Of a stretch of 64,000 nt of DNA, positions 27,224 to 34,745 are shown one piece after another. This stretch comes from Ferranicluibacter quercicola (GTDB lineage Bacteria > Pseudomonadota > Alphaproteobacteria > Rhizobiales > Rhizobiaceae). Made by a program: the position numbers and the translations under genes. Location: positions 248,001 through 312,000 of the forward strand of contig NZ_JAJOZR010000004.1 of NCBI RefSeq assembly GCF_021168455.1, read 5' to 3'. Each line of letters begins with the position of its first letter. Within the stretch, counting starts at the first letter, position 1. The notes under the pieces are model-generated. The model saw nothing but the letters and a program-made list of their open reading frames with translations. It searched no databases and had not been told where the DNA came from.

Positions 27224-28822
27224 TCAGGCGCTCGCGGTTTCCGTGGCGTCGGCGACGATGCGGTCGGCCTCCTCCAGCGTCATGAAGGTCCGGTGCTGCC
27301 ACTGCGCGCGGGGTTCGGGGAAGTCCGAGCGGAAGTGCCCGCCGCGGCTCTCCTCGCGCATCAGGGCACCGGCGACGATCAGCTTGGCGGTCGTGACGAT
27401 GTTGGCGAAGCGCAGGCGCGGCGTGGCGCGCTCCAGCGCGGCGACGGTGCGGGCGGCGGTGAGCAGACCCGCCCGGTCGCGGATGACGCCGGCATGGGCC
27501 GACATTGTGCGGCGGAGTTCGCGCAGCTGCGGGCTGTCTTCCACCGTCACGAGATCGTCGCTCTCACCCGCATTGCCGGACCAGTTGCCCTGGCGCGGGG
27601 CCGGCAGCATGCCCTGGATGTTTTCGGCGATGCGGGCGGCGAAGACGACGGCTTCGAGCAGCGAATTGGACGCGAGGCGGTTGGCGCCATGGACGCCGGT
27701 GGAGGTCACCTCGCCGGCCGCCCACAGGCCGTCGATCGAGGTGCGCCCCTCGGCGTCGGTGAGGATGCCGCCCATGTGGTAGTGGACGGCCGGCACCACC
27801 GGGATCGGCTGCGTCACCGGATCGATGCCCGCCGCCTTGCAGGAGGCATAGACGGTGGGGAAGGCCTGCGGAAAATGCTCGCCCACGGCCTTGCGGCAAT
27901 CGAGGAAGGCACCCCGGCCGGCCGCCACCTCGGCGAAGACACCGCGCGAGACGATGTCGCGCGGGGCAAGCTCGCCGTCGGGGTGGATGTCGAGCATGAA
28001 GCGGCGGCCATCCCGGTTGACGAGCAGGGCGCCGTCGCCGCGCAGCGCCTCGGTCGCCAGCGGCGCCGGATCGCGGCCGATGTCGATGGCCGTCGGGTGG
28101 AACTGGACGAATTCGGGATCGGCGATGATGGCGCCGGCGCGCGCGGCCATGCCGACGCCCTGCCCGCTCGCCTCGCGCGGATTGGTGGTGACCGCGAAGA
28201 GATGGCCGACGCCGCCCGAGCATAGCACGACGGCTCGCGCCGGAAACGAGATGCGCTTGCGCGACTGCCCGGCATCCGGCCGGGCGACGACGCCGGCGAT
28301 GAAGCGGCCCTCGCGGATCAGCTCTTCGACGACATAGCCCTCCATCGCCCGGATGGACGGCGTGGCGCGCACCGTGGCGATCAGCGCCTCCATGATGGCG
28401 CGCCCGGCCATGTCGCCCTTCACGCGCACGATGCGGCGCTCGGAATGCGCGGCCTCGCGCGAGAGCAGCAGGTGCCCTTCCAGATCGCGATCGAAGGGCA
28501 CGCCATAGGACAGGAGATCGTGGATGCGGGCGGGACCTTCCGACACCATGCGGCGCGCCATCTTCTCGTCCACGATGCCGGCGCCGGCCGCCAGCGTGTC
28601 GGCCACGTGGGAATCGATCGAGTCGCCCGGGCTCATCGCCGCGGCGATGCCGCCCTGCGCCCAGGCGGACGATGCGCCGTGGCCGATGGGCGCGGCCGCC
28701 AGAACGGTGACCGGGCGCGGACTGAGCTTCAGCGCGCAGAACAGGCCGGCCAGCCCGCCGCCGACGATGACGATGTCGTCGATGCCGTTGAAGGATTGGG
28801 GTCGAAAATGATCGGTCAGCAT
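27224..28822 (-). CDS. nadB: L-aspartate oxidase
   Basis: Flavoenzyme that oxidises aspartate to iminoaspartate, the substrate of NadA. The FAD-binding GGGLAG motif is at residues 21-26, with GASSAWAQGGIAAA and the substrate-site segments FVQFHPTA, GRRFM and VPAVHYHMGGI, then HGANRLASNSLLEAVVF. The 532-aa length is normal. The ATG at 28822 has GGAGGAG upstream. It is the middle gene of nadA-nadB-nadC. Confidence 0.96.
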   Translation of the reverse strand: MLTDHFRPQSFNGIDDIVIVGGGLAGLFCALKLSPRPVTVLAAAPIGHGASSAWAQGGIAAAMSPGDSIDSHVADTLAAGAGIVDEKMARRMVSEGPARIHDLLSYGVPFDRDLEGHLLLSREAAHSERRIVRVKGDMAGRAIMEALIATVRATPSIRAMEGYVVEELIREGRFIAGVVARPDAGQSRKRISFPARAVVLCSGGVGHLFAVTTNPREASGQGVGMAARAGAIIADPEFVQFHPTAIDIGRDPAPLATEALRGDGALLVNRDGRRFMLDIHPDGELAPRDIVSRGVFAEVAAGRGAFLDCRKAVGEHFPQAFPTVYASCKAAGIDPVTQPIPVVPAVHYHMGGILTDAEGRTSIDGLWAAGEVTSTGVHGANRLASNSLLEAVVFAARIAENIQGMLPAPRQGNWSGNAGESDDLVTVEDSPQLRELRRTMSAHAGVIRDRAGLLTAARTVAALERATPRLRFANIVTTAKLIVAGALMREESRGGHFRSDFPEPRAQWQHRTFMTLEEADRIVADATETASA

Positions 28823-28910
28823 GGCAGTCTCCTCCGCCGGCTCAAAAGCGTTTCCGCTCCTCTGCGAATCGCAAAACGCTCCGTCTCTCTGTTCGACGCA
28901 ACGCCGAACG

Positions 28911-30005
28911 CTACTGCTTGAGGTTGATCATCCGCTCGACGGCCAGCCGCGCGCGGTCGGCGATCTCGGGGTCGATCAGCACCTCGTCCGTCATGGTCAG
29001 CAGGCTGTCGAGGATCTTCGGCAGCGTGATGCGCTTCATGTGCGGACAGAGGTTGCACGGCTTGACGAACGTGACGCCCTCGACCTCCGCCTGGATGTTG
29101 GAGGCCATGGAGCATTCGGTGACCAGCAGCACCTTTGGCGGGCGCTTGTCCTTGACGTAGTTGATCATGCCGGCGGTGGAGCCCGCGAAATCGCAGACCG
29201 CGATGACATCCGGATGGCATTCGGGATGGCCGATGATCTCGATGCCGGGATGGGCGGCCTTGTAGGCGAGGAGTTCGGCGGCCGTGAAGCGCTCGTGCAC
29301 CTCGCAGTGCCCCTTCCAGGTCAGGATCGTCTTGTTGGTCTGCTTGGCGACGTTCATGGCCAGATACTCGTCGGGAATGCAGAGCACGGTGTCGCTCTCC
29401 AGGCTTTCGACGATGGCGAGCACGTTGGACGAGGTGCAGCAGATGTCGGTCTCGGCCTTCACGTCGGCGGAGGTGTTGACATAGGTCACGACCGGCACGC
29501 CGGGATAGCGCTGCTTCAGCAGGCGGACATCGGCACCGGTGATCGATTCCGATAGCGAGCAGCCGGCCCGGGAATCGGGAATGAGAACGGTCTTCTGCGG
29601 GTTCAGGAGCTTCGACGTCTCGGCCATGAAGTGGACGCCGCACTGCACGATGATTTCGGCATCCACCCGCGTCGCATCGCGGGCGAGCTGCAGGGAATCC
29701 CCGACGATATCGGCGACGCAGTGGAAGATCTCCGGGGTCTGGTAGTTGTGAGCGAGGATAACGGCGTTGCGCTCGCGCTTCAGCCGGTTGATGGCCGCGA
29801 CATAGGGCGCATAGACGGGCCATTCGAAGGCGGGAATGAAGTCGCGAACCTTCTGGTAGAGGTGCTCGGTTTCCCGCGCGATCTCGGGCGTGAAGGTCAG
29901 GTCCGGCATGGGGATGACGCCGAAGCGTTCGGCGGCGGTCTGGAAGCGCGGCTGCGTTGCGCCGTCCGACGGCAGGCCGTCCATCGTTCGAAATGCCTCT
30001 GTCAT
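28911..30005 (-). CDS. nadA: Quinolinate synthase
   Basis: Condenses iminoaspartate with dihydroxyacetone phosphate to quinolinate using a [4Fe-4S] cluster. The cluster cysteines are visible as C122 in QCGVHFMAE, the cysteine of HPECHPD and that of NLCPHMKRI. It also has ILAHNYQ and PDSRAGCSL. Length 364 aa. The ATG at 30005 has GAGGA close upstream. It is the first gene of the nadABC unit, and its promoter region holds the candidate NadQ operator (30044-30062). Confidence 0.96.
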   Translation of the reverse strand: MTEAFRTMDGLPSDGATQPRFQTAAERFGVIPMPDLTFTPEIARETEHLYQKVRDFIPAFEWPVYAPYVAAINRLKRERNAVILAHNYQTPEIFHCVADIVGDSLQLARDATRVDAEIIVQCGVHFMAETSKLLNPQKTVLIPDSRAGCSLSESITGADVRLLKQRYPGVPVVTYVNTSADVKAETDICCTSSNVLAIVESLESDTVLCIPDEYLAMNVAKQTNKTILTWKGHCEVHERFTAAELLAYKAAHPGIEIIGHPECHPDVIAVCDFAGSTAGMINYVKDKRPPKVLLVTECSMASNIQAEVEGVTFVKPCNLCPHMKRITLPKILDSLLTMTDEVLIDPEIADRARLAVERMINLKQ

Positions 30006-30043
30006 GCCATCCTCGCTTTCCGCCGCTCCACCACGACAGCAAA

Positions 30044-30062
30044 TATGCTCATTATGAGCATA
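30044..30062. promoter_or_regulatory. Candidate NadQ operator upstream of nadA
   Basis: A perfect 19-base palindrome, TATGCTCAT T ATGAGCATA (nine-base arms, one central base), lies about 40 bases before the nadA start. A minus-strand CATAAT that could serve as the -10 element falls inside it, so a bound repressor would block RNA polymerase. NadQ-like regulators bind such sites ahead of nadABC in Rhizobiales, and this window encodes a NadQ-like protein; the pairing is inference. Confidence 0.62.
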
Positions 30063-30070
30063 AAGGGATC

Positions 30071-30093
30071 AAAACAAAACCGGCGTTGCCGGT
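30071..30093 (-). terminator. Rho-independent terminator after the MFS transporter gene
   Basis: On the minus strand, ACCGGC-AAC-GCCGGT (six perfect pairs, three-base loop) is followed by TTTTGTTT. It lies about 80 bases past the MFS gene stop and immediately upstream of the nadA promoter and operator, insulating the nad operon from read-through. Confidence 0.65.
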
Positions 30094-30172
30094 CCTGCTG
30101 AATTAGAAAGTTTTGTGACGGATATCAAGCCGTCCGCGACGCCTTTTTGTCACATCGAGCATAAGCCGCTCT

Positions 30173-31411
30173 TCACGCCATGGCGGGGCGGAAGACCGGC
30201 TTTTCCTCGATCGGCCAGTGCACGAGGGCCGCGAACAGGCCGAGCACGACGCCGATCCACCAGACCGGATCGTAGGAGCCGAAATGATCGTAGAGATAAC
30301 CGCCCATCCAGACGCCGAGGAAAGAGCCGATCTGGTGCGACAGGAAGACGATGCCGCCAAGCAGGCCGAGATGGCGCGTGCCGAACATGATCGCCACCAA
30401 GGCATTTGTCGGCGGCACCGTCGACAGCCACAGCAGGCCCATGGCGATGGCGAACAGGATGACGGTGAGCGGCGACTGCGGCAGCAGCAGGAAGGCGGAG
30501 ACGACGATCGAGCGGCCGATATAGATCAGGGAGAGGAAATAGGGTTTCGAGTAGCGCTGCCCGATGACGCCTGCGGACAGCGAGCCGATGATGTTGAAGA
30601 AGCCGATCAGAGCGAGCGCGATGACGGCGTAGCGCGCGTCGATGCCGATATCGCCGATATAGGCGGGAAAATGCGCGGTGATGAAGGCGACCTGATAGCC
30701 GCAGACGAAAAAGCCGGACACGAGCAGAAGGTAGCTCTTGTGACCCAGCGCCTCCTTCAGCGCCTGCCCGATCGACTGCTTGTAGACCGACTGGCTCTGC
30801 GAGCCCGAGCTGGCATTGCCGCGCAGGGGAATGGCGACGAGCGGCACGATCAGCATCATGGCGCCGAGGATGACGAGGCTGTCGGACCAGCCGAAGGCCG
30901 AGACGAGGCCCTGGCTGAGCGGCGCGAACAGGAACATGCCGGCCGAGCCCGCGGCCGTGCCGATGCCGAAGGCCATGGAGCGCTGTTCCGGCGTGACGTT
31001 GCGGGCGAAGGCGGACAGAATGGTGCCGAAGGAGCCGGCGCCGACGGCAAGGCCGACCAGCACCCCGCCCCCGACATGCAGCCAGACGGTGGCCGTCGCG
31101 AACGCCATGACGATCAGCCCGGTCGCATAAAGAAGGCCCGATATCGCCAGCACCCGCCAGGTGCCGTATTTGTCGGCCATCGCGCCGAAGAAGGGCTGGC
31201 TGAGCCCCCAGCAGAGATTCTGAAGGGCCATGGCAAGGCCGAACGTCGTGCGGTCCCAGCCGAGATCCGCCAGCATGGGGAGCTGGAAGAAGCCCATGGC
31301 CGAGCGTGGCCCGAAGGTGAGCATCGCCACAAGCGAACCCGAGAGGATGATGAGCCACGGCAGGCCGCGACGCGGGGTGCGGGCAACAGCGGCGGGACTG
31401 GCGGCGGACAT
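30173..31411 (-). CDS. Major facilitator superfamily transporter (monocarboxylate/oxalate-formate type)
   Basis: A 412-aa protein with 12 hydrophobic segments and the phrases FGPRSAMGFFQLPML, LGWDRTTFGLAMA and HLGLLGGIVFLSHQIGSF, features of the MFS subfamily that includes oxalate:formate and monocarboxylate transporters. The ATG at 31411 has GGAG upstream; an alternative start at 31453 has no ribosome-binding site. A 19-base palindrome lies 94 bases upstream of its start, suggesting control by a dedicated regulator. Substrate is unknown. Confidence 0.87.
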   Translation of the reverse strand: MSAASPAAVARTPRRGLPWLIILSGSLVAMLTFGPRSAMGFFQLPMLADLGWDRTTFGLAMALQNLCWGLSQPFFGAMADKYGTWRVLAISGLLYATGLIVMAFATATVWLHVGGGVLVGLAVGAGSFGTILSAFARNVTPEQRSMAFGIGTAAGSAGMFLFAPLSQGLVSAFGWSDSLVILGAMMLIVPLVAIPLRGNASSGSQSQSVYKQSIGQALKEALGHKSYLLLVSGFFVCGYQVAFITAHFPAYIGDIGIDARYAVIALALIGFFNIIGSLSAGVIGQRYSKPYFLSLIYIGRSIVVSAFLLLPQSPLTVILFAIAMGLLWLSTVPPTNALVAIMFGTRHLGLLGGIVFLSHQIGSFLGVWMGGYLYDHFGSYDPVWWIGVVLGLFAALVHWPIEEKPVFRPAMA

Positions 31412-31504
31412 GAGCGGGCTCCGGATGAGGGCCGCTGAAGGCGATGCGGCCATGTCAGATTAGGGGAGCAGGCCGTGCATCGAAAGTGAATTCGCGTGAC
31501 ACCT

Positions 31505-31523
31505 GCATCAACGTCGTTGATGC
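31505..31523. promoter_or_regulatory. Candidate operator palindrome between the MFS and VanZ-like genes
   Basis: A perfect 19-base palindrome, GCATCAACG T CGTTGATGC (nine-base arms, one central base), between divergent genes that start at 31411 (leftward) and 31594 (rightward). It is a typical site for a dimeric repressor, possibly of the GntR or LacI type, but no regulator gene is adjacent and the DNA-binding protein cannot be named. Confidence 0.48.
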
Positions 31524-31593
31524 GGCGCTCGGCGCGGGACACCTCACGGGCGTGTGCATTGCACCATGGACCTCGCGGTTCTATGACAGTTCG

Positions 31594-32076
31594 ATGACAC
31601 TTCGATCCCTGTTCCGCGCTGCCGCCTGGGCTGCCCTTCTTGTCCTCGTGGCTGTCACGATCTCGCCGATCGGCTGGCGGCCGCCGACGGTGACGGTGGT
31701 CGGTCTCGACCGGGCTGCGGCCTTTGCGCTGGCGGGCGCGATCTTCGCCATAGCCTATCCGCGGCGGTGGCTTTCTCTTGCGCTGTTCCTGATCGCGGCC
31801 GCCTTCTTCATCGAGATGCTGCAATGGATCTCGCCGACCCGCCACGCCCGATTTTCCGATGCGCTGGTGAAGTCGCTCGGCAGTCTCATCGGCCTTGCGG
31901 TGGGCAAGCTGGCGCTGGTCGCGCGCCGGCGGTGGCTGGCCGACCGGCAACGTCCGAAGCGCGGGTCAGGCGCGATGCTTCATGGGCCAGCGCTCGGTGC
32001 GGGTCGAGACGATGCGGGCGGGATCGCCGAGCCCGATGCGCCCGGTGCCGCGCGGTACCGCGTTCCAGCCGAATAG
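31594..32076 (+). CDS. VanZ-like membrane protein
   Basis: A 160-aa protein with four hydrophobic segments in its first 110 residues and the VanZ-like segment FFIEMLQWISPTRHARFSDA, followed by a charged tail. VanZ-like proteins are widespread and mostly of unknown function; the founding member gives low-level teicoplanin resistance. The last 37 codons overlap the 3' end of the MOSC gene on the other strand, and they look like the antisense of it (Gly/Arg/Ala-rich, no hydrophobicity). The natural protein may have ended earlier. Start at 31594 by position of the first transmembrane segment; ribosome-binding site weak. Confidence 0.65.
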   Translation: MTLRSLFRAAAWAALLVLVAVTISPIGWRPPTVTVVGLDRAAAFALAGAIFAIAYPRRWLSLALFLIAAAFFIEMLQWISPTRHARFSDALVKSLGSLIGLAVGKLALVARRRWLADRQRPKRGSGAMLHGPALGAGRDDAGGIAEPDAPGAARYRVPAE

Positions 32077-32823
32077 AACGCCGGGAACCCTGCGGTCGGC
32101 CGACATGCGCTCCACCCGCAGCGCCTCGATCGGGTTGCCGCCGATGCGTTCGCCGGTCATCTGGTCCTGCGTGGTCATGATGCAGCGGGCACAGGGTTTG
32201 ACGAGGTCGAAGCGGATGCCGCCGATCTCGACCGCGTCCCACAGATCCTCCTCCCAGGCCGTGTCGTGATCGAGGAGAATGTTGGTGCGGAAGCGATCCA
32301 TGCCGACGAGCGGCTGGCCCTTCGACGCGAGCGTCCTGTTGAGAGCCTCCAGCGAACCGGTGGTCGTGATGAGGATCGGGAAGCCATCGGCGAACCCGAC
32401 GGGCGCCGGCGCGCCGGCCCACTCCGCACCGACGGTCCGCTCCGCCTTATCATCCATGTGCACCAGCCGGACCGGGCGACCGAGCCAGCCGGACAGGGTC
32501 TCGTTTGCGGCATCGTCCGCGCAGGCGGCATCGACGGCGCTCGACCAGACACGCACGACGATGCGGCGGTCGCCCGTGAACCGGACGGACAAGCGCGCGC
32601 CGCCCATCTCCAGATCGAGCCCGCCTGCCTGCGGCACGGCAGAGATCTGCGCCAGCGGCTGACACTCGCGCTGGGTGATGAAGGTGCCGTCGGGATCCAC
32701 AAGCATGAAGCGGCGGTCTCCGGCAAAGCCATCCAGCCGAACATCGGCGTGCTCGACGGGAATCGCCCGGCCGCTCTTCAGCGGGTGGATGTTGAGTGCG
32801 ACGACCTTGGGGTTCACGGGCAT
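31966..32823 (-). CDS. MOSC-domain protein (YcbX-like)
   Basis: A 285-aa protein with an N-terminal MOSC beta-barrel (LNIHPLKSGRAIPV, FAGDRRFMLVD) and a C-terminal MOSC domain (RFRTNILLDH, KPCARCIMTTQD). MOSC proteins bind sulfur-carrying molybdenum cofactor; YcbX and the mARC proteins reduce N-hydroxylated compounds. The cysteine pair in KPCARC is where the family's conserved cysteine lies. The ATG at 32823 has AAGGA upstream. The 3' end overlaps the VanZ-like gene by 111 bases on the opposite strand. Confidence 0.9.
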   Translation of the reverse strand: MPVNPKVVALNIHPLKSGRAIPVEHADVRLDGFAGDRRFMLVDPDGTFITQRECQPLAQISAVPQAGGLDLEMGGARLSVRFTGDRRIVVRVWSSAVDAACADDAANETLSGWLGRPVRLVHMDDKAERTVGAEWAGAPAPVGFADGFPILITTTGSLEALNRTLASKGQPLVGMDRFRTNILLDHDTAWEEDLWDAVEIGGIRFDLVKPCARCIMTTQDQMTGERIGGNPIEALRVERMSADRRVPGVLFGWNAVPRGTGRIGLGDPARIVSTRTERWPMKHRA

Positions 32824-32875
32824 TCGGGCAGTCCTTCAGCGGCAGCGGGAAAGCTCCGTTGTAACCGCCAAGGGG

Positions 32876-33943
32876 TCACGCCGTCGATGCGATTCTTCCG
32901 CGCGGCTCGCTCGGCTGAACGACCGCGTGCCGCGCCCGATGGCGTTTCCAGCCTTCCACCAGCCGGCGGCGAACCGGGTCCTCGATGAGGTGGTACGAGT
33001 AGGTTGCGAAGACGACGGCAAGACAGACCGACAGGATGACCGCGACGGGACCGGGGAGGAAGAGGCCGAGCGTCTTCATCGAGAGGAACATGACCGGCAC
33101 GTGAAAGAGGTAGAGCGAAAAGCTGATTTTGCCGAGGAACCGCAGGGGTGCGCTGGCCAGCAGGCCGCGCGACAGGGACTGTTCCTGCGCAGTGAGGAAG
33201 ACGATGATGCCCGCCGTCACCGCCATTGCCAGACCCCAGCCATCGTGCTGGTCGCGCAACATCAGGATCTTCGACAGGAAGACGAAGCCGAGCAGCGCCA
33301 GCGTGGCGATGCCGACCAGCGGACCCCTGGGCCGCAGGCGACCGGAGGCGAAGAGAAGGCCGGCACCCACGCCTGCCATGAAGAAATGGATCTTCGACGG
33401 CAGCAGGATGCCCGGGCCGGGAAAGTCGAAAACGGCATCGACCGCGACGCAGACGGCAAGGAAAAGCGCCAGCAAACGGTATTTGCGGGCATCGGACAGG
33501 CAGAGCCAGACCAGGAGGAAGAAGAAATAGAACTGGATTTCCGGCGGGACCGACCAGAAAACGCCGGACGAACCGAGGAGGAAAACGTGCCGGAGGATCT
33601 CGACCGGGCCATGGATCGGGTGGATGTAATCCAGGCCGGGCACGAGAGACAGAAGCACGACGCACAGCACGGCCACGAGATAGACCGGATAGATGCGGGC
33701 GAAGCGGTGCACCAGATAATCGGTTGCCGCCACCCGATCCAGCGGCCGCGCCGCATAGAGGCTCGCCATCAGGAAGCCGCTGAGCGCGAAGAAGATCTCG
33801 ACCGCCTCCGCGCCGATGTTCAGCGAGAACCAGCCCGGCAGATGCGGGTAAAGCAGCGCAACGTGCGACACCACCACGAGGAAGGCTGCAATTCCCCTCA
33901 GACCGTCGAGGCTGGCAATGTGTCTGGTGGCGCGCATGGACAT
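32876..33943 (-). CDS. Acyltransferase 3 family membrane protein
   Basis: A 355-aa integral membrane acyltransferase with about ten transmembrane segments. The early motif SLDGLRGIAAFLVVVSH carries the family's conserved histidine, and FARIYPVYL and KISFSLYLFHVPV follow. Such proteins O-acetylate or O-succinylate cell-surface glycans. It is one of four members of this superfamily in the window. No SGNH domain is attached. It stands alone, 52 bases upstream of the MOSC gene, with a TTGACT (34016-34021, minus strand) as a weak promoter candidate. Confidence 0.88.
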   Translation of the reverse strand: MSMRATRHIASLDGLRGIAAFLVVVSHVALLYPHLPGWFSLNIGAEAVEIFFALSGFLMASLYAARPLDRVAATDYLVHRFARIYPVYLVAVLCVVLLSLVPGLDYIHPIHGPVEILRHVFLLGSSGVFWSVPPEIQFYFFFLLVWLCLSDARKYRLLALFLAVCVAVDAVFDFPGPGILLPSKIHFFMAGVGAGLLFASGRLRPRGPLVGIATLALLGFVFLSKILMLRDQHDGWGLAMAVTAGIIVFLTAQEQSLSRGLLASAPLRFLGKISFSLYLFHVPVMFLSMKTLGLFLPGPVAVILSVCLAVVFATYSYHLIEDPVRRRLVEGWKRHRARHAVVQPSEPRGRIASTA

Positions 33944-34082
33944 CTCGCTGGCGGCCGTTTCCGGTCACGTCTCGAAGGTGAAAGACGTGATCAGAACACC
34001 ATTGCACCCTGGCAGAGTCAAACTTTCATGGTGAATTTTCGGTTACGAGGTTAATGCCGGATGTTGGCGCCCGCTCTGCGTT

Positions 34083-34745
34083 TCAGGCGATCTCCTGCAT
34101 CAGCATGTCGAGAACGGTGCGCAGGCGCGCCTGCCGTTCGCCCGCCATGCGTCGTCCGCCCTCCGTCTGGGCGTTCGCGGCCAGTTTGAAGAGTTTCACC
34201 TCGAAGTGGTCGAGCGCGAAGGCCTTGTCGTCCAGCGGGCGGTTGTGCGCCAGCGGGTCGAGCGGATCGTAGAGGCCGCTGCCGAGGCGACCGGCGATGT
34301 AGAAGCAGCGTGCGGCGCCGATCATGCCGATCGCGTCGAGCCTGTCGGCATCCTGCAGAATCTTCGCCTCGATCGTCTCCGGCGGAAGGCCGGCCGAAAA
34401 GCTGTGGGTGAGGATGGCATGGGCGACCGCGTCGATATCGGGCGCGCTCCAGCCGAGACGCGCGAGAAGCCCGCGGGCCTTGTCGGCGGCAAGCCGCGAG
34501 GCGCTCGCCCGATTCGGCGCGTTCTTTTCGACGGCCACCCCGTCGTGCAGCAGCACGGCGGCGCAGAGCCGGCGCAGGTCGCCGCCCTCCTCCGCCTGAA
34601 GGCGGCAGACATTGCGCCAGACACGGATCAGGTGGGCCACATCGTGCGACCCGTCGTCGCCCGTCGCGCCCTCGGCAAGAAGCGCCTGCGCGAGATCGGC
34701 AAACGGCGCGAAGGCGGCCGCGAAGACCGATGTCGCCTGTGTCAT
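34083..34745 (-). CDS. HD-domain phosphohydrolase (YedJ-like)
   Basis: A 220-aa metal-dependent HD protein with GSHDVAHLIRVW near the N-terminus, LLHDGVAVEK and ILQDADRLDAIG, giving the H-HD-D ligand set. Relatives such as YedJ are uncharacterised nucleotide or phosphate-ester hydrolases. Its ATG overlaps the stop of the upstream DUF2339 gene by four bases, so the two are translated together. Confidence 0.85.
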   Translation of the reverse strand: MTQATSVFAAAFAPFADLAQALLAEGATGDDGSHDVAHLIRVWRNVCRLQAEEGGDLRRLCAAVLLHDGVAVEKNAPNRASASRLAADKARGLLARLGWSAPDIDAVAHAILTHSFSAGLPPETIEAKILQDADRLDAIGMIGAARCFYIAGRLGSGLYDPLDPLAHNRPLDDKAFALDHFEVKLFKLAANAQTEGGRRMAGERQARLRTVLDMLMQEIA

